Assembly: GCF_002443255.2 (NCBI RefSeq)
Contig: NW_019211454.1
Span: forward strand, 53,820,118 to 53,884,117
Source of the DNA: Varroa destructor
Lineage: Eukaryota; Arthropoda; Arachnida; Mesostigmata; Varroidae
Length of the DNA stretch: 64,000 nucleotides
Reading direction: 5' to 3'
Under the pieces are notes generated by a model. That model had not been told where the DNA came from and searched no databases. It saw nothing but the letters and a program-made list of their open reading frames with translations. The position numbers and the translations under genes were made by a program. Shown here piece by piece: positions 13,667 through 24,779 of this stretch. The first letter of the stretch is position 1, and each line of letters begins with the position of its first letter.

Positions 13667-14549
13667 TCAAGCCACTTTACTGCTACTACTGCTGCCGCTG
13701 CTAGTGATATTGTCGGTTTTCCCTTCAGTGCTAGCTGCGGCGGTTCTGTAGCTAGGTGGATGGTCATCTAATTGGGTCGAGAAGGGTGGATAAGATCTGT
13801 TGCTCTGGTCAACCTTTCGTAGCAACCGTGTTACAGTTATGCGGTTGTACCTGGTCGGTAACAATGACGTCAGCGGTGGCCGCATGGGCCGTGGACACGT
13901 TATAGGCACAAAGATCTTTTCAAGCTTCGCCCACCCATGTCTTTCGATGGTCTCCTTGACATCAATTTTCCAATTCTCTCTCTGTTTCTCTGCATTTCTA
14001 TCTACTTACATCTAAATGTCTGTGAAAATTTAGATAAACATAAGGCGATAGGTTGCACTTTTTTGTCGTTCATTCGTTTCAGTTGTATCCAGTGGATAGA
14101 TCTCAGGAAGGTGCTTTCGCTGATCTTGTGACCCATTACGTGGGCTAGTTTCAGGATCGATCAAATGCCAGTTTGATCTGTGTCCCTAAACAAGGACGAC
14201 AATGTAAATCAGAGCGCAGCGTGATCGCGTGCGCGAAGCTTCATGCTGACTGCGTTGCATCGTCCGTCATTTCCTTCATTCTACTGACTGAGCCGATTAC
14301 CAGATGGGTGTGGTACTCGCGGCATTACATACGAGTTCGCCTCTGTCGCCTTCCTCATTCTACTCACCCCCCTTGGTATTCGGCAACCCGCAGACTATCC
14401 TTCCTATACACTAGATCCCGCGCTCTCATTGTATTATTTTTCCGCTTCAATAGAGACGAGTGAAAGAGTGAACTGTTTCTTTCGTCCGACCTTCGCGGCG
14501 ATTGGGTGAGTCGTCGATGGTGGCGCAGTCGTAATGGCCTTTGCTGCAT
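13667..14549 (-). CDS. Candidate two-exon gene with PPxY and Ser-rich tail
   Basis: This is a candidate minus-strand gene in a GC-richer island; I do not recognise its family. Exon 1 runs from the ATG at 14549 to 14368 (182 nt). It is very basic at first and later contains RDLVYRKDSLRVAEYQG, ending at a strong donor (GGG, then GTGAGT). Exon 2 runs from 13850 to the TGA ending at 13667 (184 nt). The acceptor is ACCAG, with a CTGAC branch-like site about 20 nt upstream. The 517-nt intron keeps phase 2. Exon 2 encodes RSYPPFSTQLDDHPPSYRTA and ends in a low-complexity GSSSSSKVA tail. HPPSY is a PPxY motif, which in known proteins binds WW domains. The total is 121 residues. In-frame TAG lies just upstream of exon 1, so the ATG could be the start, but the exon could also be internal. 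An acceptor at 13768 has a better pyrimidine tract but is out of phase with exon 1. Confidence 0.35.
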
Positions 14550-15257
14550 TTGCGACAACTAGTCCAGTACCGTGTAGAACCCGTTGTCGGTTTTGCTGTT
14601 TCGGCTTGGAATTCTGAAGGTAATTTTCCTCTCGAAACAAGAAGCGAAAGTCGCGCTGACTAATGAATTCCTAAATTGTTAAGAACCGCCCGAACTCTTA
14701 CAACCTGGTACGCAGGTTTGACACGGATCTTACGGAACGACATCAAAGTATGGGAGAACCTAAGTCAGTGACGATGGAGTGAGTGTTGACGCTCGTGAGC
14801 CCAATAAGTGAAGTCAGTCGCGCGGAAGTGGCTAGGCACAATAGCGGGATGGATGGCGTACTGTTGTGAAATTAAAGTTGTGTGCAACAAACAGGTTAGG
14901 TTTAATTAAATGCGGAGCAGAAGTAGCACCAGCCCTGGAGCATACATATCTTTTCGGCCAATAAAAGAAGGAATACCTGCAAGCAATCGGTAAACAGAAT
15001 CCGCTGAGGGTAGACCAGATTGTCCTGTTTGCTCTACGGCCGAATAGGTAATCGCATTTTAGTTGGTATATAGATGCGCACGTCCCGGAGACGTGTATGT
15101 ATTGTATCTATATTAGACTGTAGCATAAGCAAGGTTGGATGTATAAAAAAAAAATGTAATCATTCACATATAGTTATCTATATCATGTACAGCCATATAC
15201 ACCAATGCGTAAAGCAGCAGATGCTCACTGAGACGGAAGGTCAGATAACCTGGTAAA

Positions 15258-15291
15258 AGAAAGACCTTTCAAAAAGAAGAAAGACCTTTCA
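15258..15291. repeat. 20-bp tandem duplication
   Basis: AGAAAGACCTTTCA occurs at 15258-15271 and again at 15278-15291, a 20-bp unit present twice. Confidence 0.85.
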
Positions 15292-15975
15292 CTAAAGAGC
15301 CAATATGTGTGCATATTTGCTGGGAAGTGCTGAAATAGTAACAATTGCGAGATTTGTGTAATAGCTTATTTTTGCATGCTAAAATCAATTAACAGTAATT
15401 AAGTACCAGTAATGAGGTAGTTTAATAATTACAAATTGTCTTAGTGGTGCCTAAATAGATAAATCACGTCTGATTTTATCACATTGTTACTGACATCTGA
15501 CATTCGAACATCACGGACGAAAGATCGGAATCATACATGACGCAAATAAAGATGAAAAAGGCCAAAGGGGAAGTAGTGGCTGCGATTAGTTGGAAAGGTA
15601 AACGTTTCAAGTGTAAAAAAGCAAGGGAAGTCGAGCTTTCACTGAATCTCTGCATCTTGTTTTATAATTTAGGCTCAAATAATCCGGCTTTCAACCTCTT
15701 CAGAGGTATGTCTCGCAGAGAAGAGGGATTTTTCCGATCTCAAGCAATACTCGTGGGTAGGGTTTGGACTTCGTTCTACTTGTCTATCCTTCTGTGCTCG
15801 TTGTTTACCCGGTACCTTGTACTGAAGCTTGCTTAGTGACGCAGAAGTAAAGGCAACGTTTTTCGCAGTGAACTGGCTCGGTCCTTATCCAACGTTTCTG
15901 TCATCGACGTCGGTCGTTGCTGTCCCGTTGTTCGCAACTTTCGTATCGGTCCAAAGCCTAAAATATCCTTCGAAG

Positions 15976-16107
15976 ATGAGCGACGAACCTAAGTCCGAAG
16001 GCATGATCAGCCATGACATAGCTACCAGATTTACACCAGACGAAGAGCTATCTTACAGCTGTTCTTGTCGTTGTTATGTCTGCCTCTATTTTAGGACAGC
16101 ACTGTGA
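15976..16107 (+). CDS. Candidate start exon or exon portion
   Basis: ATG at 15976 (context CGAAG, A at -3) opens MSDEPKSEGMISHDIATRFT and then PDEELSYSCSC before a Cys-rich end and TGA. The same frame is already open upstream from 15837, just after a GCTTAG acceptor-like site, and reads WLGPYPTFLSSTSVVAVPLF there. The whole of 15837-16107 could therefore be a terminal exon. Upstream on the same strand, 15537-15597 (ATG, donor AAAG/GTAAAC) and 15673-15705 (acceptor TAATTTAG, donor CAGAG/GTATGT) look like small exons, but their phase does not match this frame. No family recognised. Confidence 0.22.
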   Translation: MSDEPKSEGMISHDIATRFTPDEELSYSCSCRCYVCLYFRTAL

Positions 16108-16905
16108 CAAGAGCCTGCAGCAATAAAATAACGACAATTGGTCGAGTGAAGCTAGTCGTTTATCCAGGACCTATTTCGGAGAGGAACTGAAGTCATATTT
16201 CTGACAGAAAAAAGCTACGCCAGAACAGTGCACTCTTCCAAGGATCTCACCGACATATGAAGCTTTTAAGAAATCTGATGAAAAACAGAAGACACGACTT
16301 ACTTTTTATTGTTTCATACCGCAAAGAAAATGACTCCTATCCTTTACTATAGTATAGTTAATTTTTTATTATATAATGTAAGCGTTAAAATGGCTGTTTG
16401 CTTTAATACGGAATGTATTACTTAATTTTAGTGTACATATATATATAAAGCCAGAGTCCGCTTTCTTATTTGCTTTCGGCACCTTTTCCTATGTCCTATA
16501 TAACTATATACTCCGACTGACCATCGAAGCAAAACCTCAGTATGTCGTGGATATTAAAAATTATGCTTGATGCCAATAAACTTTGTTTTAGTTCATTATA
16601 TTATTGGTAATCCTTTGGAAGAATAGGCTTGTTGGCAACATAACTTATTTTTCTGCGCATAAATATTAAATCAACGTTTGTGCTGGCAATGTTGCATATT
16701 GGAACAACCATTAAGTTTATGAATTGGCAGTATCAGCCAAAAAAGGCATGATTCACTCTGACTTTGTAATACAAGTAATCAGCTTACAATAGTGACTCAA
16801 GAAAGTTAAAGATAGTACCTGCATTATACTCGCATGCGTAGTTACCACGTGTATCCATACCCCCAGCTTTTTCCTATACGCAACATATGGGATTTTGTCG
16901 GATAA

Positions 16906-17133
16906 ATGCTTTCTCTACGTGCCTATGCGTACCACAGAGATATCAACAGTTTGTTCAAGAGAGAGGTAGGCTTCCTAATTAAGATATGCGTACCAGTTGC
17001 TGTAGTGCTAATAGCAGAAGTTGTAACCAGTTATATTAACTGGGAAAAACCCTTGTCTTCCTCGGTCGTTTTCAGTATTCTGGTAATCCTAACGACACTA
17101 CATTGTTGCCGTTTAGCTGGCTACCTTACTTGA
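16906..17133 (+). CDS. Candidate two-helix membrane protein or exon
   Basis: A 75-codon ATG-started frame with two clear hydrophobic segments: FLIKICVPVAVVLIAEVV (about residues 23-40) and VVFSILVILTTLHCC (about 53-67), separated by a polar SYINWEKPLSSS. The N-terminal part is amphipathic (YAYHRDINSLFKREVG). Such segments fit a multi-pass membrane protein, but I cannot name one. Two donor-like sites lie inside (GAGAGAG/GTAGGC and ATTCTG/GTAATC), and a well-flanked candidate exon lies downstream on the same strand at 17414-17464. It might therefore be one exon of a larger gene. Confidence 0.27.
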   Translation: MLSLRAYAYHRDINSLFKREVGFLIKICVPVAVVLIAEVVTSYINWEKPLSSSVVFSILVILTTLHCCRLAGYLT

Positions 17134-17413
17134 TCACCAGCGTCCGTAGCGTGGCCCATTTTCAAATGACAAGATAGAACCAGGCCACATATATGCATGT
17201 GAGCTAGGCTAGGGTACGGACAAAACCCAGATCGTTTGGTTGATTGTGCCGGCTGCACGTCACAATGGCGTGTCATTATGCCGTCCGGCACGTAAGGAGA
17301 ATAATTTGTATTAGCACGTAGTAGCATTTACTACAACTCATATCCTATGCACGTGGGCTTCGTTTTTTTTCTTTCAATCGAAATAAGAGTTCGTTTTTTT
17401 TTATTTTCTGTAG

Positions 17414-17464
17414 GTACAAGGCACAGGCTGGCGAGGAAATTGCCGACCATTTATGCACATCGAG
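17414..17464 (+). CDS. Candidate 51-nt internal exon
   Basis: The stretch is flanked by a long pyrimidine tract ending TTTTCTGTAG and by a consensus donor, GAG/GTAAGC. Its length is a multiple of three and all three frames are open. The most protein-like is YKAQAGEEIADHLCTS; the phase-0 frame reads VQGTGWRGNCRPFMHIE. It is GC-richer than its flanks. The membrane-type frame at 16906-17133 lies 280 nt upstream on the same strand. A hairpin (17470-17476 with 17488-17494) overlaps the donor region and could affect splicing. Confidence 0.3.
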
Positions 17465-18166
17465 GTAAGCGGAGCGCTAAGGAGAAACGCTCCGTCTAAC
17501 TAAGCATTATAATTATGACGCGGGAGTTTTGCAACGTCGCCTGTTCTCAACTGTATAATACATTTTTTATTTATTGGTTATCGTTAATAATGTCGCTGCA
17601 AGGACTTACCTGCTTCGTCGAGGACAACAGTAACAATTCGAGTTGGCGTTTACGGACGAAGGACGCGACCCTAAACGACACAGCATGTGATACGGAAACA
17701 CGTTAATCTTACTAGGCGTACTAAATCCCATATGAAGAATTAGAATATAACAACGAAGCGTCTTATTGCTCAATGCTCTGTTTTGCTGCTATGCCATTAT
17801 ATTATTGTTTTCAAACCCATAAAAAGTGTTTCAAACGGCGATCGAAATCGTTTAATATTATGCAGGTGTTCGATGTTCCTAATTTTAGACACGTCTGTAT
17901 AAATTCTACAGCCCTATATCCTGTTCGCATAATAAGAATCATATGTAGCCACTGTATGGCTGGACAGAGGCTCACCACTTATAGTAAAACCAGTCAGACG
18001 CTACCAAACTACGCATAGGACATAAAAAAGTGCGTTACACCGATTTCGCTGCTATTGTCAGGGCTCTATTGTATTGACAAGCCAGCGGACGGTATATTTA
18101 GTCTTGTACCTTAGGTCGAATCAAAAACGCGTCAAGGAGAGGTTAATGTTCATTGTCGTTGAATAG

Positions 18167-18336
18167 AGCACTTGTGCGCGGTCTGCGAACCTATCAAATA
18201 TCAGAGTTATAGTGGCAGGCGTGCTGTTTCTAAATCAACATTCCTTTTTATCGAAGAGTCCTATGGAGGGCCGCATGGATATGGAATTTTAATGGCACAG
18301 TTTCTCTGCCATTGGCCATTTCCGACGGTCATCAAG
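18167..18336 (+). CDS. Candidate internal exon
   Basis: Between an acceptor-like TTGAATAG and donor ATCAAG/GTAACT, the frame reads HLCAVCEPIKYQSYSGRRAV, then ESYGGPHGYGILMAQFLCHW and PFPTVIK. It has four Cys, two as CAVC. The acceptor's pyrimidine tract is weak. No family is recognised and no matching neighbour exon was found. Confidence 0.17.
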
Positions 18337-18442
18337 GTAACTAGAATAAGACGATAAACCAGGCCAAGTGTAAGAGCGAGAAGATGGCTAAATGAGGCAG
18401 CGCAGAAGTTGCCTCCACTTCATCGTCCTGTATGGGTAACGC

Positions 18443-18467
18443 TATCTCTGGGTGGGTATCTCTGGGT
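18443..18467. repeat. 14-bp tandem duplication
   Basis: TATCTCTGGGT occurs at 18443-18453 and 18457-18467, separated by GGG. Confidence 0.85.
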
Positions 18468-20113
18468 ACGCTTTTATAATTATACGAATGGAACGGGCCA
18501 AACAAGGCTAACTCGAGCATGCACCACTAATTACTTTGGCCTCAGAGACGGACGCACCTCGACCGATCACCCCAGAGTAGTCCAATTGTAGTCAACAACT
18601 TCTGGACGAGTTTCGCTTTCTTGTTCTGTGTGTCTCGGAGCTTCTTGTTGAACAAAATGTTTTCTCTCAATCACCCGGTTCCTGTATGACGAGAAAATGA
18701 CAGAGCGGCGGTTGCAACATTCACGATAAAATCTCTGTTTTAGTTCAGCTGGCCGGTCTTTTGTCAGTCGAGCACTATATAAGCATCGGTGGACTATACT
18801 AGCAGGTTAGGGTGCGATGGCCTAAGAAAGGTGCAATGCTAGTTTCCAGCGCGCGCAAACTGAGGCTTTCGTTTCTTAAAGCCTTTTTCTGATTCATTTT
18901 TCGACTCGGTGCATGCCTCTCATTGTTTAAATAAGCAAAAGCAGATTCGTTGTGCCCTTGTCAGCTTCAGTCCCGATTCCAACCTGAACCGAACTTGAGG
19001 TAGTTTCTTCAAAGGTGTTCGCAGCTCTTGACATTCGCTTTTTCTAATTACATTAAGTGGTACCATAGCTCGTCGCTAAATCTAATGACACGAATAAGCA
19101 TGGAAATTCCCTCTTAGCGACGTAGTCACTCCTTCCACCACCCTGCTGTGAGTGAGGGATTGCTACTAAATATTGGGCTTTAATAAAACGTCGAATGAAG
19201 AAAGCAAAAATAGAACAAATGAACTGAGTTTACAACACTCGGATTTACCATAATGGAGGCTTGTGTTACATAAAACAAGCTTTGTGTGGCACATATTATG
19301 TACAGCTAGGAAAAAGGAAGGCGTAGCACGTATATGAAACAACCAACACATCCCCCACGGGTAAGCAACGTTGACGATGTCGTTGTCCGCATTGACTTTA
19401 GCGATTATCATGCGCTTGCTGCTCCAGAGCTCAAGATGACTTTTTCTTGGGACCACTTTCGACAGTCGGGAGAGAATTTAAATAACAATATTATAGGAAA
19501 CAGAACAGCTTTAAAAAATATCTTCAGCGTCATTGTTTTAAAAACTGTTTTTGTACATCTCCAAATATAGGCTTGAGCATTCTGTGACACAGATTCACAC
19601 CAGGGCACTATCTAAGCTTTAGATATTTTCTCTTATTATAAAACATCTGATAATTGTATTTACATCGTGCACAGCACGATTTGATTTATTATGATATATG
19701 TTAATCAATGACCTCAGACGAGATATATTGATTTTTTTCACGCATATAACAAGAGGCCAATAACTTTAAAAGATGCTAGAAGAAGCAGGTGACGAAAGAC
19801 TCAAAGCATTGCCAACCTTTAGTTGAAACCAATTTGCGACTAAGTAGGCTGAAGGCTGTCGTAAAACGGGATGGGCAGATACCCAGGTCAGTTAGCTCCT
19901 TAAGTGTAATTTGGTGATCCATTGTAATAAAGACAGACATGCGGTTGAAATCAACGTAGTGCTATTGTGTAAAACTGTTTACTGGCATGGCCCAAATCTA
20001 GGCCACTTGACGGCTGAGCATAAGTAAAGCGATGGATAACGAAACCATGTTGGACAAAATAAAAAAGATTCATCTTTACACAAAAATTAGGCATATGATG
20101 TTTTTTTTTTCAG

Positions 20114-20236
20114 AAACGCAGTTGGCGATTCAGCTCTAGGATTTAGGGCGGCGCTCCTCTTATTTGTTTTACTATCTTGTTTGAACACAGATGTGACGAT
20201 GCTTGAACGAAAGAGATCTGGGGCAACGTCATCATG
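20114..20236 (+). CDS. Candidate exon with hydrophobic segment
   Basis: A run of T ending TTTTTCAG (a very strong acceptor) precedes a frame reading AVGDSALGFRAALLLFVLLS and then CLNTDVTMLERKRSGATSS. It ends at a donor-like ATG/GTAAAA at 20236. The central AALLLFVLLSCL could be a membrane or signal segment. The exon is short (123 nt), fitting the other candidates here. No partner exon was found with confidence, and the donor is only fair. Confidence 0.22.
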
Positions 20237-21123
20237 GTAAAATCTAGCAAAATGAGACTTAGGATTTCAGCAAGAAAGGAGAAAAGTTTTCGTAAAATAT
20301 GGATAAAATATGCTTGAGTGCCAAATTCGGCCTTATCTCAAGTCGAAATAGTCACCTAATAGATAAAGCTTGGAAATATCAATTTGTGAATCCAGAAACT
20401 GCAACTGCTTGCGTATGGAAGAATAACTTATGTTAACTGACGATACCGAAACAATCGGTAGAAGGTATAATGAACGTAGAAATGGCCAACTATAAATAGA
20501 GGAATGTGTGGTAGAAGCCGACAGTGACAGGAACAAGAGCAACTTGCGTCCCTTTAGTCGAGGATTGGCGTATTGGACAAGGGTTAATGAAATCAAGCTT
20601 CTATTCCCCCAGAATCCTACATCTACAACGACGCCTTGTCGATTTCGCGGGACAGAGCAGTGAAATGACATGAAACAGAGTCGATAAGATAGTTCGAGCA
20701 AGCGACGTAACTTCAGATACTTTGATTGGATGAATCAGAGTCATCTGCGCGTAACTAGGGGCAGCACTCAACAAACTGCTGGCACATCTCATTTAAATTC
20801 CCACGGATATCAAAGAAGACCTTTCAGTTAGTTTGGCCTAAATACACTATGGTTGACTCACATCGAATTTTCCTGAAATAGAACTTGTTCGCTGAAAACG
20901 GATAGTCAGAATCTTTCAGCAGTACTTCGAACAAAATGGCTTAATTATTCGTATTAGCCGGCCAGTTACCAGATGCCTAGTTGCCATTGAGGTCCGGGCT
21001 TAACATTAATAAAAGATTTAGATATGGCTCCGGTATATGTGTAGCGTTTGTAGCTAATGGCCCGGAAACAACGGGAAAAAAATACTGCTTTTTAATGGTA
21101 GAGCCAGAAGGGGGCGCAATATT

Positions 21124-21492
21124 CTAGTCGATTCGAACAAATTGAAATCGCCGATTATGATTATCTAACTGTGTTGCGCATAGCATCACACAGGCTTTTA
21201 GAATGCTCAGTTCTTGTTTGGCTAAAACACAAGCTTCGTGAAGGACAATCGTTTTGAAAGACATCATCATTAGAGGATAACCCAGAATCGCTGCTGTCAA
21301 GCCAAGCTCCATAAATATTAATTCGATGTTATTAAGTAAACAGTACGTACGAGTAAAGTTCAGAGCATTCAAATTAGCACAGCAGCGAAGATCAAGGTAC
21401 GTACATTTTAATTGTCGATTGGTTGCCGATGGCCAGTTCGGGGTAGTCAGTGGGTGTGTTCTAAGCTCCCCAAGCACTTGTGTCATCAACAT
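21124..21492 (-). CDS. Candidate 122-residue frame
   Basis: From the first ATG this frame gives 122 residues; the open frame extends to 21552. The second half reads LGLTAAILGYPLMMMSFKTI, then VLHEACVLAKQELSILKACV and LDNHNRRFQFVRID. One helix followed by a charged amphipathic stretch recalls the region before the last helix of insect-type chemoreceptors, but this is only a resemblance. No donor or acceptor that would complete such a gene was found nearby. Unassigned. Confidence 0.18.
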   Translation of the reverse strand: MLMTQVLGELRTHPLTTPNWPSATNRQLKCTYLDLRCCANLNALNFTRTYCLLNNIELIFMELGLTAAILGYPLMMMSFKTIVLHEACVLAKQELSILKACVMLCATQLDNHNRRFQFVRID

Positions 21493-22649
21493 CCTCAACG
21501 AATTTAAATAGTATTTTATCCGATAGCAGCTATATAAGTAACGAATTTCCAATAGTACCGACCACTCAAAGGTTCGGATCTAATACAATGGCTAAACCCC
21601 TTTACTGACAACGAGGCAAATATTACGTTACGTGGGAAGCGCCACACCAGTAAGTGTTGTCTCAAGTCTTACAATCATATGTAAGTTGGACGCTCTAAAA
21701 GTTAAGTGCTAGTTTCAATCCAAATATTTGCATTCTCCTGCTGCACTGCTAGCGGAAGGTTGGTGCCGACAGCAGCTGTTTTGATTATGAGAATTATGAG
21801 CACATGATCGTGCCGGTTATTTATACGTTAGCGGATACGAGCGCACTCGGGCAGAATGTTGCCTAAGGTCCCGTAATGATCGGGAAGGTCTCTCCATGCA
21901 AGGGTGCGCTAACCGAAGAACCAACGTGGGTATTTGCATCCAAATAAAAGGACGTTCGATTTTGACACTGAACAGAAAGGATGGCGAACTTTTTCTTGCA
22001 ATTCACTTACGCAAGCGGACAGCTTGATTTAAGTAATGCCAAATCCTACGTTTGATGTAAGATTATCAGAGATCCGTCGGGGAGCTTTCCCGCATAGATT
22101 GAGCACGCAAGTGGTTTGTTTATCGTAGGACTACTGGCAAAACATTTTACGTGATCAGTGGCACCAAGACCGCCGCATCAAAAAATACCGGGACCTGTCG
22201 GGCATAGTCCGAGATCCTAATAAAGCAGAACATGTGCACTCGGATACTAGGTATCAAAAAACGTACTACGTAATGAACGAGTCTTCATTTGGTTCTTAAG
22301 TAATAATAATGTAAATAACAATGATAGTAATTTATTGGAAAAAAAAGTTGATTTAGAAATATCGTTTCACAACATATGGGCCTTCTTTATGTCGATGTGC
22401 TACTTTGTTCTCAGGCTACATTTTATTTCATTATGTGACACATTTATTCCTAACCTCGAATGTATGCCCCTTGCCTTGACACTTAAAAAGATAGATGAAT
22501 TAATGGTGGTCATGGCTAATAAACAGTTACTTCACGTACAATAACAATGAAGCACGCTTTTAAGAAATTCGAAGTTGAGTCCCTAGTTATTTTAGCGCAA
22601 GTAAGATCATCGTGTTAGCTTGTGTCAATATTCCACTTCGATATTTATT

Positions 22650-23010
22650 TAGTTATTATTGAAAAACGGTTTCGACTCAGTACACCCTTTTTGATGCATG
22701 ATACCACCACATTTTATGATTTGATTACATGACCGGAAAATTTTGCCAAAAACGACATCAGGAAAATTGAGCCTGTTCCTTACGCTGTAGGTTTGTATGA
22801 TTTTCGCCATATAGTAATATTCCCTTCTTAAAGCTATTTGAGCTAGTCCCATGCTCGACCTGAACTCTGGGTATTTTACAAATTCATCCAAAATAAACGC
22901 GTGGCCCCATTGGTAAGTATCATTAGCCGGCAGAAAATAATTATGTCTATTAATACTACTCTGGATGCAGTTACAGCAAGCACGTGGTTTCGATTGCTTG
23001 CGTTCTTTTT
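22650..23010 (-). CDS. Candidate exon, no start codon
   Basis: A 120-codon open frame follows a CTATTTTTCTAAAAAG acceptor-like sequence. It reads KQSKPRACCNCIQSSINRHN, then YQWGHAFILDEFVKYPEF and LRREYYYMAKIIQTYSVRNR, and ends SKPFFNNN, stop. It has a balanced, protein-like composition with two Cys pairs. No ATG lies at its beginning, so it would need an upstream exon. On the plus strand a good donor (TTG/GTAAGT at 22911) falls within the same region, so the two readings conflict. Confidence 0.18.
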
Positions 23011-23989
23011 AGAAAAATAGTGTTTTTGTCTTTTTCTTTTAGTTTTCCTTTTGACATCATACCAAATAAAAAAAATATCACCAGAGAGAGGGGCCTATGA
23101 TATCGATATATAGCAATACGTGCCTTTGCAATCTAATCGAAGAATTACGTAGATGGCAGTTACATCAATAACACGTACTTTTTTTTTTGCTATATAAAAA
23201 TATAGACTATGAAGTTTACGTCTTTTCTTCTTTTATTTTCAGTGTCCAGATAGATTCCGTTTGTAGGTAGAGTAAAGCTGAAAAACAACCAGTTCTCGTT
23301 TTTCCCTTAGCCCAGCTAGCCTTTCTTCGGCTGGCTGTGAAGGGTCATGAAAAAACTGGAATGAGTGAGTGAGTTTGGGGAGGCCTACATAGCCTTAGCA
23401 GGCCAAAGTACCGGTTATAGCTATAGAACAAGAAAAAATGAGGGTCATCTAAGAATATTTGACGGCTGACTAGAATGTGTAGACAGATATGAATGGTATA
23501 TAGATATTGTTATCTAGAGTCGTTTAAACATGAACGACCTTATAAACGAACCACTTCCATAAGTGTGTACCATCACCACCACCATCCTCGTCAAGTTGTA
23601 ATATGTAGGCTTACCAACATACAAAGGCGAATATAGCTGTTGGTAAAAACCTAATTTCAATTAAGACGACCCCTTGAAGTGAAATAAAACAAGGACGAGC
23701 AATAACTTAAAGGACGGTAAGCTATGAGATCTCTATAAATAAAAAAAAAAGACATTCCTAGGACAAAATATTACCAAGCTATGTTGATGAATGTGTATAC
23801 GACAGGCGAAGCAAGCAACGACAAAAGATTCCCAACTTCTATATATAATAACAGTTACCTTTAATGAAATAGTAATACTCACAATAATAACAATAATAAT
23901 GGCAATATTACTGTGTATTTCAAACGAAGAATCTTACTACAGCCATTACAATTTTACTCTTTGGACCGTTTTTATTCTAAGAGGATGTA

Positions 23990-24412
23990 TTACCTACTAG
24001 CAGTGACCTTAAATGCAACACAATAACTAACAATATCCTTGGAATATGGCGTACGGCTTCCTTTCGCCCGTGTTTTCATATGAAAAGAAAAAGCCAAAAA
24101 ATCATCATTTCGCAGCTCTGTGCAAAATACATAGCCTTGCTGAATAATCGCTTTATCCGTCCAAACGATCACAATCCTTTTATTGTGAACAGTCTGCACA
24201 ACAAATCTGAGTTTTACTCTGCCAAATTCAATTGATTTGATTGAGTCAATTGAATTGTACAGAGAAGATCCTGCGGTCCTTTCGAGTCCGTCATCTCTCC
24301 GGAAAAATTTTCTCGTATTTGCGTCAAAAATTGAAATGTCTTGCACATTCCTTTTGGTACAGCTGACAAATCCTCCGAAATGTGACACTAGCACAAAGCA
24401 AATTAAGATCAT
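23990..24412 (-). CDS. Candidate small secreted protein, 140 residues
   Basis: A single 140-codon frame begins with ATG (context GAAGCC, purine at -3). The first 18 residues, MILICFVLVSHFGGFVSC, look like a signal peptide, with probable cleavage just before or at the Cys. The rest has a mixed, globular composition, with FVVQTVHNKRIVIVWTDKAI in the middle and only two further Cys (in FCTEL and SYCVAF). An in-frame TAG shortly upstream supports this start. No intron is needed. I do not recognise a family. The length is near the upper end of what chance allows in this window, so the signal peptide is the main argument. An inverted repeat at 24226-24255 lies inside the frame. Confidence 0.3.
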   Translation of the reverse strand: MILICFVLVSHFGGFVSCTKRNVQDISIFDANTRKFFRRDDGLERTAGSSLYNSIDSIKSIEFGRVKLRFVVQTVHNKRIVIVWTDKAIIQQGYVFCTELRNDDFLAFSFHMKTRAKGSRTPYSKDIVSYCVAFKVTASR

Positions 24413-24625
24413 GGCTTCACGAACCTTCTAAATATGTCAATAATACCGAGTAGTAGGTAGCTAAGGCCGAGTCTTTGTCCTACTTTTGCTTCAGCTATCT
24501 GAGCAAATACTAATTCGAAAATGATTTTTATGGGTTTCGGTGTTGAGAGGTTTTATCGCCTGTAAAATGACGCGTGATTATTGTTCCATACTGTAAGAAT
24601 GTTTGCATTTTGAACCCTTTCATTT

Positions 24626-24688
24626 AGACCACAGAATGGACCGCAATGTACCCAAAATTCACACATTGTCCTTCGAAGTCTGTGGTCT
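24626..24688. other. Pre-miRNA-like hairpin
   Basis: AGACCACAGA (24626-24635) pairs with TCTGTGGTCT (24679-24688), and further inside GGA with TCC and CAATGT with ACATTG, around a 13-nt loop. The stem is about 19 bp with asymmetric internal loops and a total length of 63 nt. It lies upstream of the secreted-protein candidate 23990-24412. Confidence 0.5.
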
Positions 24689-24779
24689 TTTCGAATGTAT
24701 AAAGTTCGAGATAAATTATGAGGATTGAGTGTTAATTTTTTCGACCTTATCACAGTCACAGATTTTATGGCCTAATGAT

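Noticed and set aside
18775..18783. TATA-box promoter TATATAAG
   Set aside because: Common by chance in AT-rich DNA; no initiator or supported exon at the expected distance. The same applies to TATATAAAG near 2863.
20333..20701. LINE endonuclease on the minus strand (KLYLLGDYFDLR)
   Set aside because: One loose match to 'LLGDFNLP' without any other endonuclease motif in the frame.
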